DNA from: Magnolia sinica
Taxonomy: Eukaryota; Streptophyta; Magnoliopsida; Magnoliales; Magnoliaceae
Direction: 5' to 3'
Assembly (NCBI RefSeq): GCF_029962835.1
Contig: NC_080573.1
Location: 141,651,495-141,715,494 of the forward strand
Length of the DNA: 64,000 bases
Each line of letters starts with the position of its first letter. Position 1 is the first letter of the stretch. Made by a program: the position numbers and the translations under genes. The notes below the pieces were generated by a model. That model was not told the origin of the DNA. It saw only the letters and a program-made list of their open reading frames with translations, and made no database searches. Below are positions 24,284-35,480 of the stretch, one piece after another.

Positions 24284-24864
24284 GAATGCAATTAGTAGAG
24301 TCCTTGGTTACTTAAAAGTAACCCTTAAGACTATTTTATTCAGAGTTTCCTGCCGTATTGGAAGGATATACCAATGCGAGATGGATATCGAGTGCAGGGG
24401 ACAACAAGTCTACTAAAGGGTAGGTATTCACCCTAGGAGGTGCAACTGTATCTTGGGGATCCAAGAAACAGACTTGCATAACGCACTCAACTATAGAATC
24501 TGAATTTATAGCCCTGACTGCAACAGGTAAAGAGGCTGAGTGGCTAAGAGATCTTCTATTAGAAATCTCTTTCTGTGTAAAGCCTATATCAGCTGTGTCA
24601 CTACATTGTGATAGTGAAGCCACATTAGCTAGAGCCTATAGCGGCACATATAATGGTAAGTCTATACATATCAGTCTTCGACATGATTATATCAGACAAT
24701 TGATTCGAGATGAAATCATTGCTATTTTCTATGTGAAATCAAGCAATAACCTGGCAGATCTTTTCACTAAACCTCTACCAAGAGAGGTAGTAAAGGCTAC
24801 ATCTAAAGGCATGGGGTTGAAACTCTTCAACCAAAGTTTCACCAGTGATGGTAACCCAACCTAA
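24284..24864 (+). pseudogene. Ty1/copia RNase H domain
   Basis: After a frame break near 24340 the frame reads [49 protein letters not shown], then [14 protein letters not shown] (24595 onward) and [18 protein letters not shown]. This is the normal C-terminal end of copia Pol, including the TESEF and DLFTKPL signatures (here IESEF). One in-frame stop lies at about 24420. Downstream, 24865-25397 is the untranslated 3' region of the element. Confidence 0.85.
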
Positions 24865-25397
24865 AGTTAGAAAATCTCTAATTTTGGGTTCAATGGGTAA
24901 AAACAAGTCACTGATATGTGGAAAGTTTTCAGCACTAAATTATAAAACCTCATCCATAATAGATAAGTACTGAGCGTTACGAAAGAAGGTTGGGTCTTAG
25001 AACTCTTAATGAAATTCAGTCTATAGGACAAGTGTCTTATAGTAACGGAGACAATGGAAAGATTTCACCTATATGAACGTAGAGATGTTGCCGTCTCTTA
25101 TGAGAGTTAGGAGTTTTTTTTCGGGATCGTTCACGAATTAGGATAAGCACATGACCATTAAATGTGCTGAGCAAGATTGTGGGAACTCTAACAAATACAC
25201 AGCGAATATGTGTGCTGTTTCTCTGACTCTATTATCTAGGAATAACTGGTTCAACGCTACGGCTACCAGTCAATTCGATAGAGTTTTGAGATACTTACAC
25301 TAAGGAAAGATTAAAATCGAAAGATATCTTTCTTTATGTATATAAGCTGATTATTCGGGTAGAAATGTTTAATAAAAAAAATTATTTTTTAAAATCA

Positions 25398-25407
25398 AGT
25401 GGGGGAT
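25398..25407 (+). promoter_or_regulatory. Polypurine tract of the copia element
   Basis: AAGTGGGGGA lies directly before the LTR start, the usual plus-strand primer position in plant copia elements. Confidence 0.8.
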
Positions 25408-26711
25408 TGTTGCAAAATATTGATTTTAAAAAATATATTTTAATAAAATAAAAAATAATATATAATATATATAAAGTGTTTGAAAAAATACCTTTTTGTG
25501 GGTTTTGGGAATAGTCCCACGTTGAAAAAAGAGAAGAACCTTTTGTAGTTTAAATGAAAATAGTGGAGTATTATAATATTTACTTACTTAGTTTAAGGAC
25601 TATGGATCTTGCGTACGCACTAAAACACCCTCGCGCGCGCTCGCGCTCGGGCTTGGGCTCGGGCACGGGCTTGGGCTTAGTTTCGGTCTCGTTCTCAGTC
25701 TCGGTCTTGGGCATGGGCATGGGCACGGGCACGGGCTCGGTGGGAGGGCGTGGGTATGGGTATGTGAGGCTGTAGAGGCGCTAGTGGCGCGCTTTGCACC
25801 CTTTGCGACCTTGAGCGAACCAGAGCGAGACGTGTGCGAGTCGCGGTGTGACTAAGTGGCTAAGGCAGAGGCAGATGGATGGTTGGACGAAATCTAGAGG
25901 ACTGAATGAGAGTCTCTCTGATTATATAGAGGCTGGAAATATAATTGTTGCACAAATGTGTAACAATTATGGAATTGATTTTAGGAGTTATGCAGAAACC
26001 GTTGCATGGCTAGCCCAACAGCTAGAAAACGGCCAGCTGCTGTCTCACAACAGTCAGCATGCAGCAGATTAGTGGCCATGCACAATAGTCAGAAAATGGC
26101 CATAAAATGGCTAGTTTTCTCCAACAGCTAGAAAACGGTCATCGGATTTAATTCCCTGGACTATAACCCGCAACTACCATAGCCTATAAAAAGAGGGTCT
26201 GGATGGGTTTCCAAACCATCTCACAACACAATCCAGCACTACTATACGAATTGAGACAACTCACTACTCCTCTCTCTATACTCTAGTAATTCCAGCAAGA
26301 TAGCAACAGTTAAACCTTTGTAAGAAGAACAGACCAAAGGTGTGGTCTAGAATGGTTCACCTGAACCAGTGGCTGAAGACTTGACCAATGCAGTGGTCTA
26401 AATCACAATTTTCTTCTTTTCTCTTTCTTCTGAGATTTTTTCTTTATTGTATTTCTGCCAGACTAAGTGTAATAGAGTTCCAATAGGTGGGCCTTCGTGT
26501 TTGCTGAATGCAGACTCACACCAGGCTCGTCGTATCCTAGAAGCAATTTGTCTGTAACCTATCAGCATACTCAATTCACTTGAGTATGGGCAAATAACGC
26601 TTTAAGGACAACATTTCAGACGTGCTTCAGCCTGTCCATATTTCAGATTTATTTGCAATTTTCGGTTTCCACATTATACAGAAATTATATTAATCTGTAT
26701 AATTTCCAACA
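25408..26711 (+). mobile_element. 3' LTR of the copia element (1304 bp)
   Basis: It starts TGTTGCAAAAT right after the polypurine tract and ends TTTCCAACA; TGTTG/CAACA form the terminal inverted repeat. A TATA box (TATAAAAAG, 26185-26193) marks the U3/R promoter. U3 carries a G-rich degenerate hexamer tract (about 25630-25760) and two copies of CAACAGCTAGAAAACGG (26017 and 26132 region) about 110 bp apart. The 3' flank TCTAC falls inside sequence that is unbroken at 31267, so the element inserted into the left copy of the 1.1-kb duplication. Confidence 0.85.
25630..25762 (+). repeat. G-rich degenerate hexamer tract inside copia LTR
   Basis: Repeated (t/c)(c/t)gggc-type hexamers such as ctcgggcttgggctcgggca, with runs of three G every six bases. 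No protein-coding role is inferred. Confidence 0.75.
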
Positions 26712-27827
26712 TCTACCACTGGAGTAAGAGTAAGGACCTGAATCATAGAACAGTTGAATAGTAATCCAACCGTCCAAATTGCTGACCCAATTTCAGTTGG
26801 ATACTGGAGCATGATGGAAAGTTAGGATTGTATATTGAGCTGTGTTATCATAGGTATGTACAATGTCACCCATATTGGGAGACCATATAGATAGCTGTAC
26901 GTCAGTGCCATGTGACGAGGATGGGTGGAAACTAACATTGGGGGTCTAGTCAATTAGAGTGATGCTTCATTCTAATGATTTCTGCTGTGAACTCATTGCA
27001 TGGGAACCATCCCATACACCAGCTAGATTAGTACGCGTGGTGGACCTCCTTTGTCCATTTGTTCTATCCAACCTCCATAATCCAACTTGGAAAAATATAA
27101 GAAAAATAAGAAAAAAATCATAGCAATCGAAAGATCCTAATCATTTGTCAATAAAAACGTCCAATCATCAATCTCAGTCATCAATTTGGTGGGTCTCATC
27201 TTGAATTGCTTTTGATTCTTATCCATCGACATCTGTAATTAGAAATGGGACAAATCAGGAGCGCCTTTCATAATTCAATCAAGATAAATGGAGTGGAACA
27301 AATGGACGGTTTGAATCCACGACATAAACACCCCCCAGGTTCAAATCCAAATGAACCAGGTCCATACGATCTGTAGTTGAATTATAGATCAACTGCTCGT
27401 GGCTCTGCCGCACATGCAAAAATGCCACACGCGTGTGAGAGTCTGACCATTTATCAATAGGGATTGCTATGAGAAAAAAATAGACACCAATCCATATTAC
27501 TATATTAATGATCAAGCGGGCCACATGCGCGGGAACCTTACCATGAAAATACATGCATCTGGACTCATTGCCATCCACATGACCTATCTAGACCGCCCAT
27601 TAGATCCAGTCAACTATTTAAAGGCTACCTGGAAAGAAACCATACAGAACAGATGAACCAAATTGTCCAGTAAGTGGACTGTGAAAATGGTTGGACAAGA
27701 TCGTTCATACCAGATAGGAGCTAATAATGAGCCGCGTTGAACTACATATTTATTCATTCCAGGGGAGTTATTTGATACTCTTGCAGAGTACTACACTTGA
27801 TACGCAGGCACTCAGATATGTTCCATG

Positions 27828-27828
<1 letters not shown>
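26712..27828 (+). repeat. 1.1-kb direct duplication, left copy
   Basis: Nearly identical by eye to 31267-32386, with scattered single-base differences and small indels. It begins tctaccactggagtaagagt, directly at the copia LTR edge, and ends in atgttccatgtaat before a TA tract. It includes the left end of a GATACTC-family MITE (from 27773). No gene is recognised; short frames such as the one on the minus strand near 27279-27578 exist in both copies but resemble nothing known. Confidence 0.85.

Positions 27829-27900
<72 letters not shown>
27829..27900. repeat. (TA)n microsatellite, about 72 bp
   Basis: An uninterrupted AT/TA run. At the corresponding place in the other duplicate only about 14 bp (32387-32400) are present. 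Confidence 0.95.
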
Positions 27901-27903
<3 letters not shown>

Positions 27904-28618
27904 AAGGCGACGCTTTTAGACAAAGAGAGTCGGATTCTTCCTAGAGCCTTCCGATCTAATAAAAACCATTCATCATCTGTCATCTTTTCTGGTTTCTTCT
28001 CTTTTCCTCCTAAAGGAATATGGAGGTCCTTCTGATACAGATAATCCTCCATCTGCATCTTCTAGAAGATAAATTTGGACCATCAAACTTCTCAATTCTA
28101 GTTAGAGCTGGGCATTGGACCGAGTCAAACCGGATTCGGTCCAACTCGATTCGGTCCGAAATCTACAGATGCGGATCCGAATCCGATCTGATCTGGAACC
28201 GAGTCCGAAACATCTGACCCGAACCGATCCGAAGCACATATGGCTTGACCCAAACCGAACCTAACTCGGTCAGGAAAACGAGGTCGGATCAGATTAGGTA
28301 CGATCCTCATCGAATTTTTTTAACGGTGAAAATCAATATCCTCGCTACTATTTTCGGTGTGGTCCATTTGAGCTTTAGGTATGATTCATTTTTTTTTCCA
28401 AATGCTTTAAAATGATCATGAAAAATAGATAAACGGCATGGATATAATAAATACATCATTGTGGGGGCCCAGTTGATCTTGTTTGAGCCGTTCATATAAA
28501 TCGGATGTCGAGGCGGTTACAGCTGTTTATGTGCTGTGAACGGCGTGCACTGTAACGTGCTATGCACGAAAGTGCTGTGCGCACTGGTGGTGTATAATGT
28601 ATTGACGTTAGCAAGTTA

Positions 28619-29047
28619 GGTGGGTCTGATTATGGTGTATGTGTTATATCAAAACCGTCCATCCATTTGGCGAGCTTGTTTTAATGCTTAAGATGAAAAA
28701 TAAGATAGATCTAACTATCAAGTGGGCCACACTGAAAAAAGCAGTGGAGATTGAACGTCTATCATTGAAACCTTTTTTAGGGTCACAGTCTCACAGAAGT
28801 TTTGGATCGATTTCAAATTTATTTTTCCTCTTAATTCAAGTCTTTGTGACCTTATAAACAGATTAGATGGAAAATAAACGTTATGGTGGGCCCTACTAAT
28901 TGTTTAAAGGTGAAAATCATTCTATGTTGCTATTTGTGTTGTGGTCCAGATGATCTTTGGATATGATCCATTTTTTTGGATAATGCTCTAAAATAATCTC
29001 TAAATATATATGAACGGTGTAGATATAATAAATACATCACTGTTGGG
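28619..29047. repeat. GGGCCCAC palindromic family copy
   Basis: Left arm words are gtgtatgtgttatatcaaaa, ccgtccatcca and caagtgggccacact. The right arm reversed gives the same order. Length is about 430 bp; nested in the hAT-like element. Confidence 0.6.
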
Positions 29048-29125
29048 CCATATAACTTTGATCTCCTTTGGACCGTTCGTACAACTCGCAACTCGAGGAG
29101 CATTAGTGCTCGTCCTGGCACGAAA

Positions 29126-29660
29126 TCGGATTGCGTAATGAGTTACTCAGTACGCTCTTATCGTATTGAGTAAACTCAGTTGGCCCCACCGTGATTGTAT
29201 GTAGTATATCCACGCCGTCCATCTGTTTTTCCATATAATTTAAGGCGTTGAGCCCAAAATTGAAGAATATACAAAGATCAAGCATATCATACTACAGGAA
29301 ACAGTGGGAATAATGATTTCTACCGTCGAAACCTTATTAGGCCCCACAGTGATGTTTGTTTGTCATCCAAATTGTCCAAAAACTCTTATAGACATGGATG
29401 AAGGGAAAAAATAAAAATAAGCTTGATCCAAAACTTCTGTGGCCCCCAAGAATTTTTCGATGGTATATCTTCAATTCATACTGTTTCTTGTAGTGTGGCC
29501 CATTTGAGTATTGGATATACTTTATTTTTGAGCCAGAACTCTAAAATTATCCCATAAAATGGATGAACCAAGTGGATAAAATACATAAGTCATGATGAAC
29601 CTCACAAAGTTTACTCAGTACGCTAATTGTACTGAGTTACTCAGTACGCAATCCGCTTCA
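29126..29660. mobile_element. Nested inverted-repeat element with ACTCAGTACGC ends
   Basis: The left end is ggattgcgtaatgagttact, then cagtacgctc. The right end reversed is ggattgcgtactgagtaact, then cagtacaatt. It encloses another copy of the GGGCCCAC family (29178-29608). The target duplication is unclear. Confidence 0.55.
29178..29608. repeat. GGGCCCAC palindromic family copy
   Basis: It begins ggccccaccgtgattgtatg, then atatccacgccgtccatc. The centre is ggccccacagtgatgtttgt. It ends catgatgaacctcac. Arms are inverted copies of each other. Confidence 0.65.
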
Positions 29661-30184
29661 TCTTGGCACGACACGTACCTACAGCTAGGCTCCTGCAGCC
29701 CGCTACATATTGTGTGCGGTACACCAGGAAATCCTCTTATTGTACACCCTCAACTCTATTGGGGCCCACTTTGAATTTATGTGCTTTATCCACGCCGTCC
29801 ATTCATTTTTGCAGATCATTTTAGTAGTTGAACCCAAAATTAATGCATATCTAAAGCTCAAGCGGACCATACCACAGGAAAAAATAGAAGTATCGATAAG
29901 AAGTACTCCGGATCGGGTAGGATCGGATCGGTCCGGATCCATTCGAATCGGGTTTTCGGGTCGAGTCGAGTCGGATTAGGGCTAATCCGAACTCGACCTG
30001 AAAATATTTCAGATCTGAATGAGGCTGCCCGATCCACACCGATTCAGATCGTCGGTTCGGTTCTGATCGGGTTTGATCGGGTCGGATCAACCGGATCAGG
30101 TCTGTTTTGCCCAGCTTTAATTTTAGTCTTTCCTTCTTCCGTCATCGCTCCTAATAGAACTAAATCAATAGTTCTGATACTAGT

Positions 30185-30751
30185 TGTTGTGCAGCACTCC
30201 AACAACGCAGTGAATTGAGATCCAATATCCAGTCTCACCCACAAACGATAAACAAGAAAAAATATAAACTAGAAAAAGAATCAAAGCATTCCAAACAAAC
30301 CACAAGACAAGATATACGTAGAAAAACCTCAACAAGGATAAAAAACCACGGATGCAAACTTTCACTATGAAGAAAAATGAAGATTACAAGGCAATATACT
30401 AACCTCTCACTTAGAAGTACAGAGAAAACTCTTTGCTCACGCCTTAGAATTATTTCTCATACCCTGGAAAAGCCCTAGGGACACCTATTTATAATTTAAG
30501 CAACTTTCCTTTTGCACCCATGCGAAAACCAACTCTAAAATTTGCAATTCGCATCAAATCCGAAAATGAATCCACGTAACCTCGACTGGTTGAGCAAACT
30601 GCTCGACTGGTCAAGCAGACCCTCGACCGGTCGAGCATGGGCCTCGACCGGTCAAGCACCTCAGAACCCAAAACTTGATGCTCACTGGACTTTGTGTCGA
30701 GCAGTCATCGACTAGTCAAGTGGCCTTCAAATGTGACTCCACATCTCAACA
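30185..30751 (-). mobile_element. Copia-type solo LTR (567 bp)
   Basis: The ends are TGTTG (30185) and CAACA (30751). The flanks CTAGT and ATAGT share four of five bases. On the minus strand a TATA box TATAAATAG lies at 30493-30485. The U3 side, 30581-30720, carries five near-palindromic CTCGACCGGTCGAG units. There is no internal coding region on either side, so it is a solo LTR. The copia assignment rests on size and end sequence only. Confidence 0.65.
30581..30720. promoter_or_regulatory. Cluster of CTCGACYGGTYRAG palindromes upstream of LTR TATA box
   Basis: Units lie at 30581-30594, 30602-30615, 30622-30635, 30643-30656 and 30707-30720. The first four are spaced 20-21 bp, and the third is a perfect 14-bp palindrome. 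They sit about 90-230 bp upstream of the minus-strand TATA box, where LTR enhancer repeats are usually found. Confidence 0.6.
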
Positions 30752-30756
30752 ATAGT

Positions 30757-30880
30757 AGCATGTGTGCAACGAGTTGCCTTAAATTTTTATTTTTTTTAAA
30801 ACCCATCTAACCACTTGTACGTTGTGATTGTTATGTCACGGACTTCATCTTGTGTGTCATGGCATGTGTGCAATGAACTG

Positions 30881-30911
<31 letters not shown>

Positions 30912-30924
30912 ATATATATATATA

Positions 30925-30997
<73 letters not shown>

Positions 30998-31133
30998 ACC
31001 ATCAACCACTTCTCGATGTTGATGGCCATGTCACGACCGTGATTTTGTGTGCGACGAACTACCTTTTTACTCTCGTTTTTAACCCCACAAGTCACTGCCA
31101 CGCACATTCCCACCACAGGAATCATAGAACAGG

Positions 31134-31137
<4 letters not shown>
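30757..31137. other. Intergenic with (CT)n and (TA)n at 30882-30994
   Basis: A CT run of about 14 units is followed by a TA run of about 84 bp with one interruption. Duplicated phrases flank it (catggcatgtgtgcaa(t/c)ga twice; tgttgatggccatgtcacga). No gene. Confidence 0.6.
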
Positions 31138-31169
<32 letters not shown>

Positions 31170-31293
31170 CATGCACACACATTACCACACACTCACTCAC
31201 GCCATGGTGGGATTTCACCACCTATAGGTACTCCAACCGTCAACCAGGTGTTGAAACTCTTGAGAGTCTACCACTGGAGTAAGAGTAAGGACC
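31138..31293 (-). mobile_element. SINE-like element, minus strand, with poly(A)
   Basis: The minus strand reads actccagtggtagactctca, agagtttcaacacc, ggttggagtacc, ggtggtgaaatcccacc, GTGTGTG, then TTAAAA and 25 or so A. The CAGTGGTAGACTC and GGTTGGAGTACC words resemble the A and B boxes of a tRNA-derived pol III promoter. Diverged copies are at 11028 and 19017. The 5' part overlaps the start of the right duplicate. Confidence 0.55.
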
Positions 31294-32386
31294 CGAATCA
31301 TAGAACAGTTGAATAATCCAACCGTCCAAATTGCTGACCCAATTTCAGTTGGGATACTGGAGCATGATAGAAAGTTAGGATTGAATATTGAGTTGTGTGA
31401 TTATAGGTATGTACAATGTCACCCATATTAGGAGACCATATAGATAGCTGTACGTCAGTGCCATGTGACAAGGATGGGTGGAAACTAACATTGGGGGTTT
31501 AGTCAATTAGAGTGATGCTTCAGTCTAATGATTTCTGCTGTGAACTCATTGCATGGGAACCATCCCATACACCAGCTGGATTAGTACGCGTGGTGGACCT
31601 CCTTTGTCCATTTGTTCTATCCAACCTCCATAATCCAACTTGGAAAAATATAAGAAAAATAAGAAAAAAATCATATCAACCGAATGATCCTAATCATTTG
31701 TCAATAAAAACGTCCAATCATCAATTTCAGTCATCAATTTGGTGGGTCTCATCTTGAATTGCTTTTGATTCTTATCCATCGACATCTATAATTAGAAATG
31801 GGACAAATGAGGAGCGCCTTTCATAATTCAATCAAGATAAATGGAGTGGAACAAATGGACGGTTTGATTCCACGACATAAACACCCCTCAGGTTCAAATC
31901 CGAATGAACCAGGTCCATGCAATCTGCAGTTGAATTATAGATCAGCTGCTCGTGGCTCTGCCGCACATGCAAAAATGCCATACGAGTGTGAGATTCAGAC
32001 CATTTATCAATAGGGATTGCTATGAGAAAAAAAATAGACACCAATCCATATTACTATATTAATGATCAAGCGGGCCACATGCGCGGGAACCTTACCATGA
32101 AAATACGTGCATCTGGACTCATTGCCATCCACATGACCTATCTAGACCGCCCATTAGATCCAGTCAACTATTTAAAGGCTGCCTGGAAAGAAACCATACA
32201 GAACAGATGAACCAAACTGTCCAGTAAGTGGACTGTGAAAATGGATGGACAAGATCGTTCATACCAGATAGGAGCTAATAATGAGCCGCATTGAACTACA
32301 TATTTATTCATTCCAGGGGAGTTATTTGATACTCTTGTAGAGTACTACGCTTGATACGCAGGCACTCAGATATGTTCCATGTAATA
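31267..32386 (+). repeat. 1.1-kb direct duplication, right copy
   Basis: The partner of 26712-27828, lying 4.55 kb downstream in the same orientation. Here the left side runs on into an intact SINE-like tail, so this copy preserves the state before the copia insertion. Confidence 0.85.
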
Positions 32387-32643
32387 AATATATATATATA
32401 TTCACTCAAATTCAGATCGGTGTAACAATCCTAACCTCCGATTTGTGGACGCCTGTTTATTAAGATATGACCATTGGATATTCATAAAACCGTCCAATAG
32501 ATATCCACCAGTCCTATGGTCAGATAATTAAATAATAATATATTTTTAGTATCCGATGCATCTAAACTCGGACCTGCAGTGATTTGGAAAATATACACAT
32601 TTGCATTTTCTAAGTAATTTCCACTTGCCTACGTACGTATCAG
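32328..32643. mobile_element. MITE of the GATACTC/GGCAGAG family
   Basis: The left end tttgatactcttgtagagta, then gatacgcaggcactcag, is shared with the duplicate at 27773. The right end cctacgtacgtatcag has lost the outer part. Confidence 0.5.
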
Positions 32644-32668
32644 CCATTCAAATGTTTGGGAAGGTATT

Positions 32669-32978
32669 TGATACTCCCGCTGCATATAAAGGTTGATACG
32701 CAGGAACTTAAAATTAGTACACGTGACATAAATTAACTCAAATTAAACCGTCTTAATTGTGGAATCAACTGTATCTTAGTTAGATTCCAAAAATCCGAGT
32801 TTTGGAAAATTTGTAACCGTTCCCTAAATATCTTTAAATCTAATAGCCAAATCATCAAACAAAAGTAATTTTTAGTTTTTGATATACGTAAACTGGCACC
32901 AATATTTTTGGACAGTATGCAATTTCTCTGTAATTTCTAACTACCTGAGTATCATCCATGACACTCTGGCAGAGTATC
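32669..32978. mobile_element. MITE of the GATACTC/GGCAGAG family
   Basis: The left end is tgatactcccgctgcatata, then gatacgcaggaactta. The right end is gagtatcatccatgacactc, then tggcagagtatc. 310 bp; clean terminal inverted repeats. Confidence 0.6.
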
Positions 32979-35106
32979 CAAATTTTAGCAAGTGAAGATG
33001 CTGGATACTTTTCTCTACTTCATCTCTTGATTTAGGGACCCATCCCCAGCTTCTGAGGGGCATGACTCCACCGACTGCCATTCCATTTCCATGTGCTGTG
33101 GTTATGGTGTGGGGTCCCGAGGGACACTCATGTCACCAAAGGTACACCTGCATGTACATGAAAAAAATCACTTAGGTGGGGGAGTATCCAAAAATCACTT
33201 AACTTTTCAAGCGTCCATTTGATGGCCATGGAGTAGTTAGCTCAGATCATCATGTTGAGTTTGATTTTTGGGCCAGGATATCTCAATGATCGTGTCCACA
33301 GTTTGGATGGTTTAGATGGAACAGATGCGTAAATCTATTAGTATGATATGGTGCATGCACTTGTCATGGTGTGGGATAAGCCCCACAAAAGAAAAAGAGC
33401 CAATGGATTCCTTTGTCTGGTCATTGATTGGAATGGCCCCGTTAATGGACATGCATAGAAGGGTGTTGCAGGTATGATGGACCTCGTACAATGCGTTGTC
33501 TCACATCTTCGGTACATCAGGGGCCCTCACCTTCCCCATATTGACAGGGATTGCTTCTTCCACCCTCCCATCAACAAGCGCGTTGTACGTATTAACTTGG
33601 CACTAAAGTGAAAGATCCGTGCCGTTCATCAGGTGGGCTCCATGGAGAATTTGCCCTAGCCTAAAAATCAAGCTGCCACATCTATATACGGAATCGATGT
33701 TCAGGAAGTGATGACCAGTGCTTCATATTCAACACTCACGCTTCAGGAGCAACTTAGCCTGGGCGCTCCCGATAAACGGCTCAGATCTTTCACACGTGTG
33801 TCATTTTAACATGTGTAGGGCGCTTCGGTTTCGGTTCCTGGAAATGACACTGAACGTCTATACAATAATAATCTTATGCATACGTAACGACATATCCTTT
33901 TCCATTCTAAATTAGTGCTGTCCGCTTTTACTTTGTTATTCTGATGTAGGGCCCACTTTCAAACTAACCAAATGATAGAAAATGCACTTTATAACAGTGC
34001 TTATGACTTGTGATTATCTTAAGCTGTGCATAGAATGAGGGCCTTACACATGGAAGGGTGATGTATCAATAGAATCCATCAATCTACTAGGCCCCAAACA
34101 TTGATGGCTTATGTTTCAAAACTCACTCCTACCGGACAATCCTATCCATGGTTTTTCCTTCCATTTCCCTCGATGAATATCCAACCGTTGGCCATTTTCT
34201 TTTCCTGCCGTTGCTTTGAGAGCCACCAATAAGATGGGTTGGGTCATCTGATCCTTACTAAGTTTTCAACCATTTTCCATCGGCTGTAAGAGTGGCTAGA
34301 TGGACGGATCCCATTGATACACCATCCTCCCAAGTGAACGGTGGAGAGATGGCTCTACCATATACCAGTTAATCTCCAATACAAATGGACCATTATGATG
34401 GGCAGTCCACTTAAATCATCATTAAATAATATTATTGTGTCAATGATGTCTTATGCTTATGTAGAATATTGATTATTTATGGCTGTCAATGTTGTGGGTT
34501 CTAATTATTTCGAACGTGGAAAAAGAGAGGTCCACAAGAAGTAAAAGGGAGGAAAGGAGATGATGGAGAGGTGGCCCACTATAACTGCAGTATGCAGGAG
34601 AATCTTGATTATTCATGACTTATATAGCCCACAATAATGAACATGGGGCTAAAAATTTAGTACATTTGATGCCGAAACGCCGTTTCAGGTGTCTGTTTGA
34701 AGGATGCAGTTTGGCAAAGCAAATATATCATTTGATCCCTACGCTAGAAACCCCAATTGTGAAAAGCTCACAGCAAGTGAGCAATTTTGACCGTTGAAGA
34801 AAAATGATCAATGGTCGGGGCAGTTCGATTGTGTGATCACCAGCCAACAGATGAATACTTTCGAATCATTCTACCTTTAGGCCTTTTGGGACACTCTAAA
34901 CTGAGATCCAGCCCAATTTATCACTGAAAGCCTCAAAATTCATCATCAGGCAAATCTTGGTTGAGCTGGTTGGAGCACAGCTCCCAATTCTGCTAATTAA
35001 AACCAAAACATCCGTATCATGATAGGTAGGAGGAATTCGGAAATCATCTCTCACATGTGGCAGCATGGCTCATGTGTGATGTACAAGCCACTCGTGGTCA
35101 AACAGA
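32979..35106. other. Intergenic, no gene seen
   Basis: Anonymous sequence rich in plant-intergenic GTGGGCCC words. Short frames show no recognisable domain. No tRNA or other RNA gene was recognised. Confidence 0.4.
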
Positions 35107-35480
35107 CCAGGGCTGGGCTATGTACAGGACTATCCAAATCCAGCCCAAAAGTAAAACCTCACCAGCCAAAACAACCAGGTCTAAACCTAGCCCGTGTTTG
35201 ATTATGCATAGCCTGACCCCAAGCATGGCCACTCACTTTTATGCAGGATCTGGTATGTCCATAAAGTGTGCCCCATCGTATAGATGATATAACAAAAATG
35301 CATTGAAATCCTGAAAGGGGCCGGGCTGACGGGTTCTTAATGAAGCAAAAAACTAGCCCAATAATTAAACGTGATTAATTTATAGGCCCAGGACCATCAG
35401 TTAGGCTAGTATTCCAGCCGAAGCCCGCCGAAAGTGGGCCAGCTCCGAAAGCCAATGGGGCAACCCAGCCCATTGACAGA
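35107..35480. mobile_element. Possible hAT-type MITE
   Basis: The left end is ccagggctgggctatgtaca; the right end reversed is ccaggtctgtcaatgggctg. The interior is full of agcccag/ctgggct words, as in other hAT MITEs of this window. No target duplication is visible. Confidence 0.35.

Larger units (their letters stand above)
28103..30119. mobile_element. 2.0-kb hAT-like element, non-autonomous
   Basis: The left end is TAGAGCTGGGCATTGGACC; the right end reversed is TAAAGCTGGGCAAAACAGACC. Flanking 8-mers are ATTCTAGT (28095-28102) and ATTTTAGT (30120-30127), 7 of 8 identical, as expected for hAT. Both subterminal regions are dense in cggatcgg/ccgatccg words in inverted orientation. No transposase is seen. 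Two copies of the GGGCCCAC palindromic family and an inner inverted repeat based on ACTCAGTACGC lie inside. Confidence 0.72.

Noticed and set aside
25630..25762. Telomere-like repeat
   Set aside because: The hexamers are GGGCNY-type and degenerate, not TTTAGGG, and lie inside an LTR.
25554..25775. Gly/Ser-rich open frame
   Set aside because: It is the G-rich hexamer tract inside the copia LTR.
27727..28058. Open frames with Tyr-Ile repeats on both strands
   Set aside because: They are produced by the TA microsatellite at 27829-27900; the same applies to frames near 30815-31221.
30128..30751. Host gene promoter (TATA box on the minus strand with phased palindromes)
   Set aside because: TGTTG/CAACA ends and the near-matching flanks place it within a solo LTR, and no coding exon lies downstream.
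31832..32044. Short frame conserved in both 1.1-kb duplicates (also 27279-27578)
   Set aside because: Conservation is explained by the recent duplication. The frame lengths differ, and no domain or splice context is visible.
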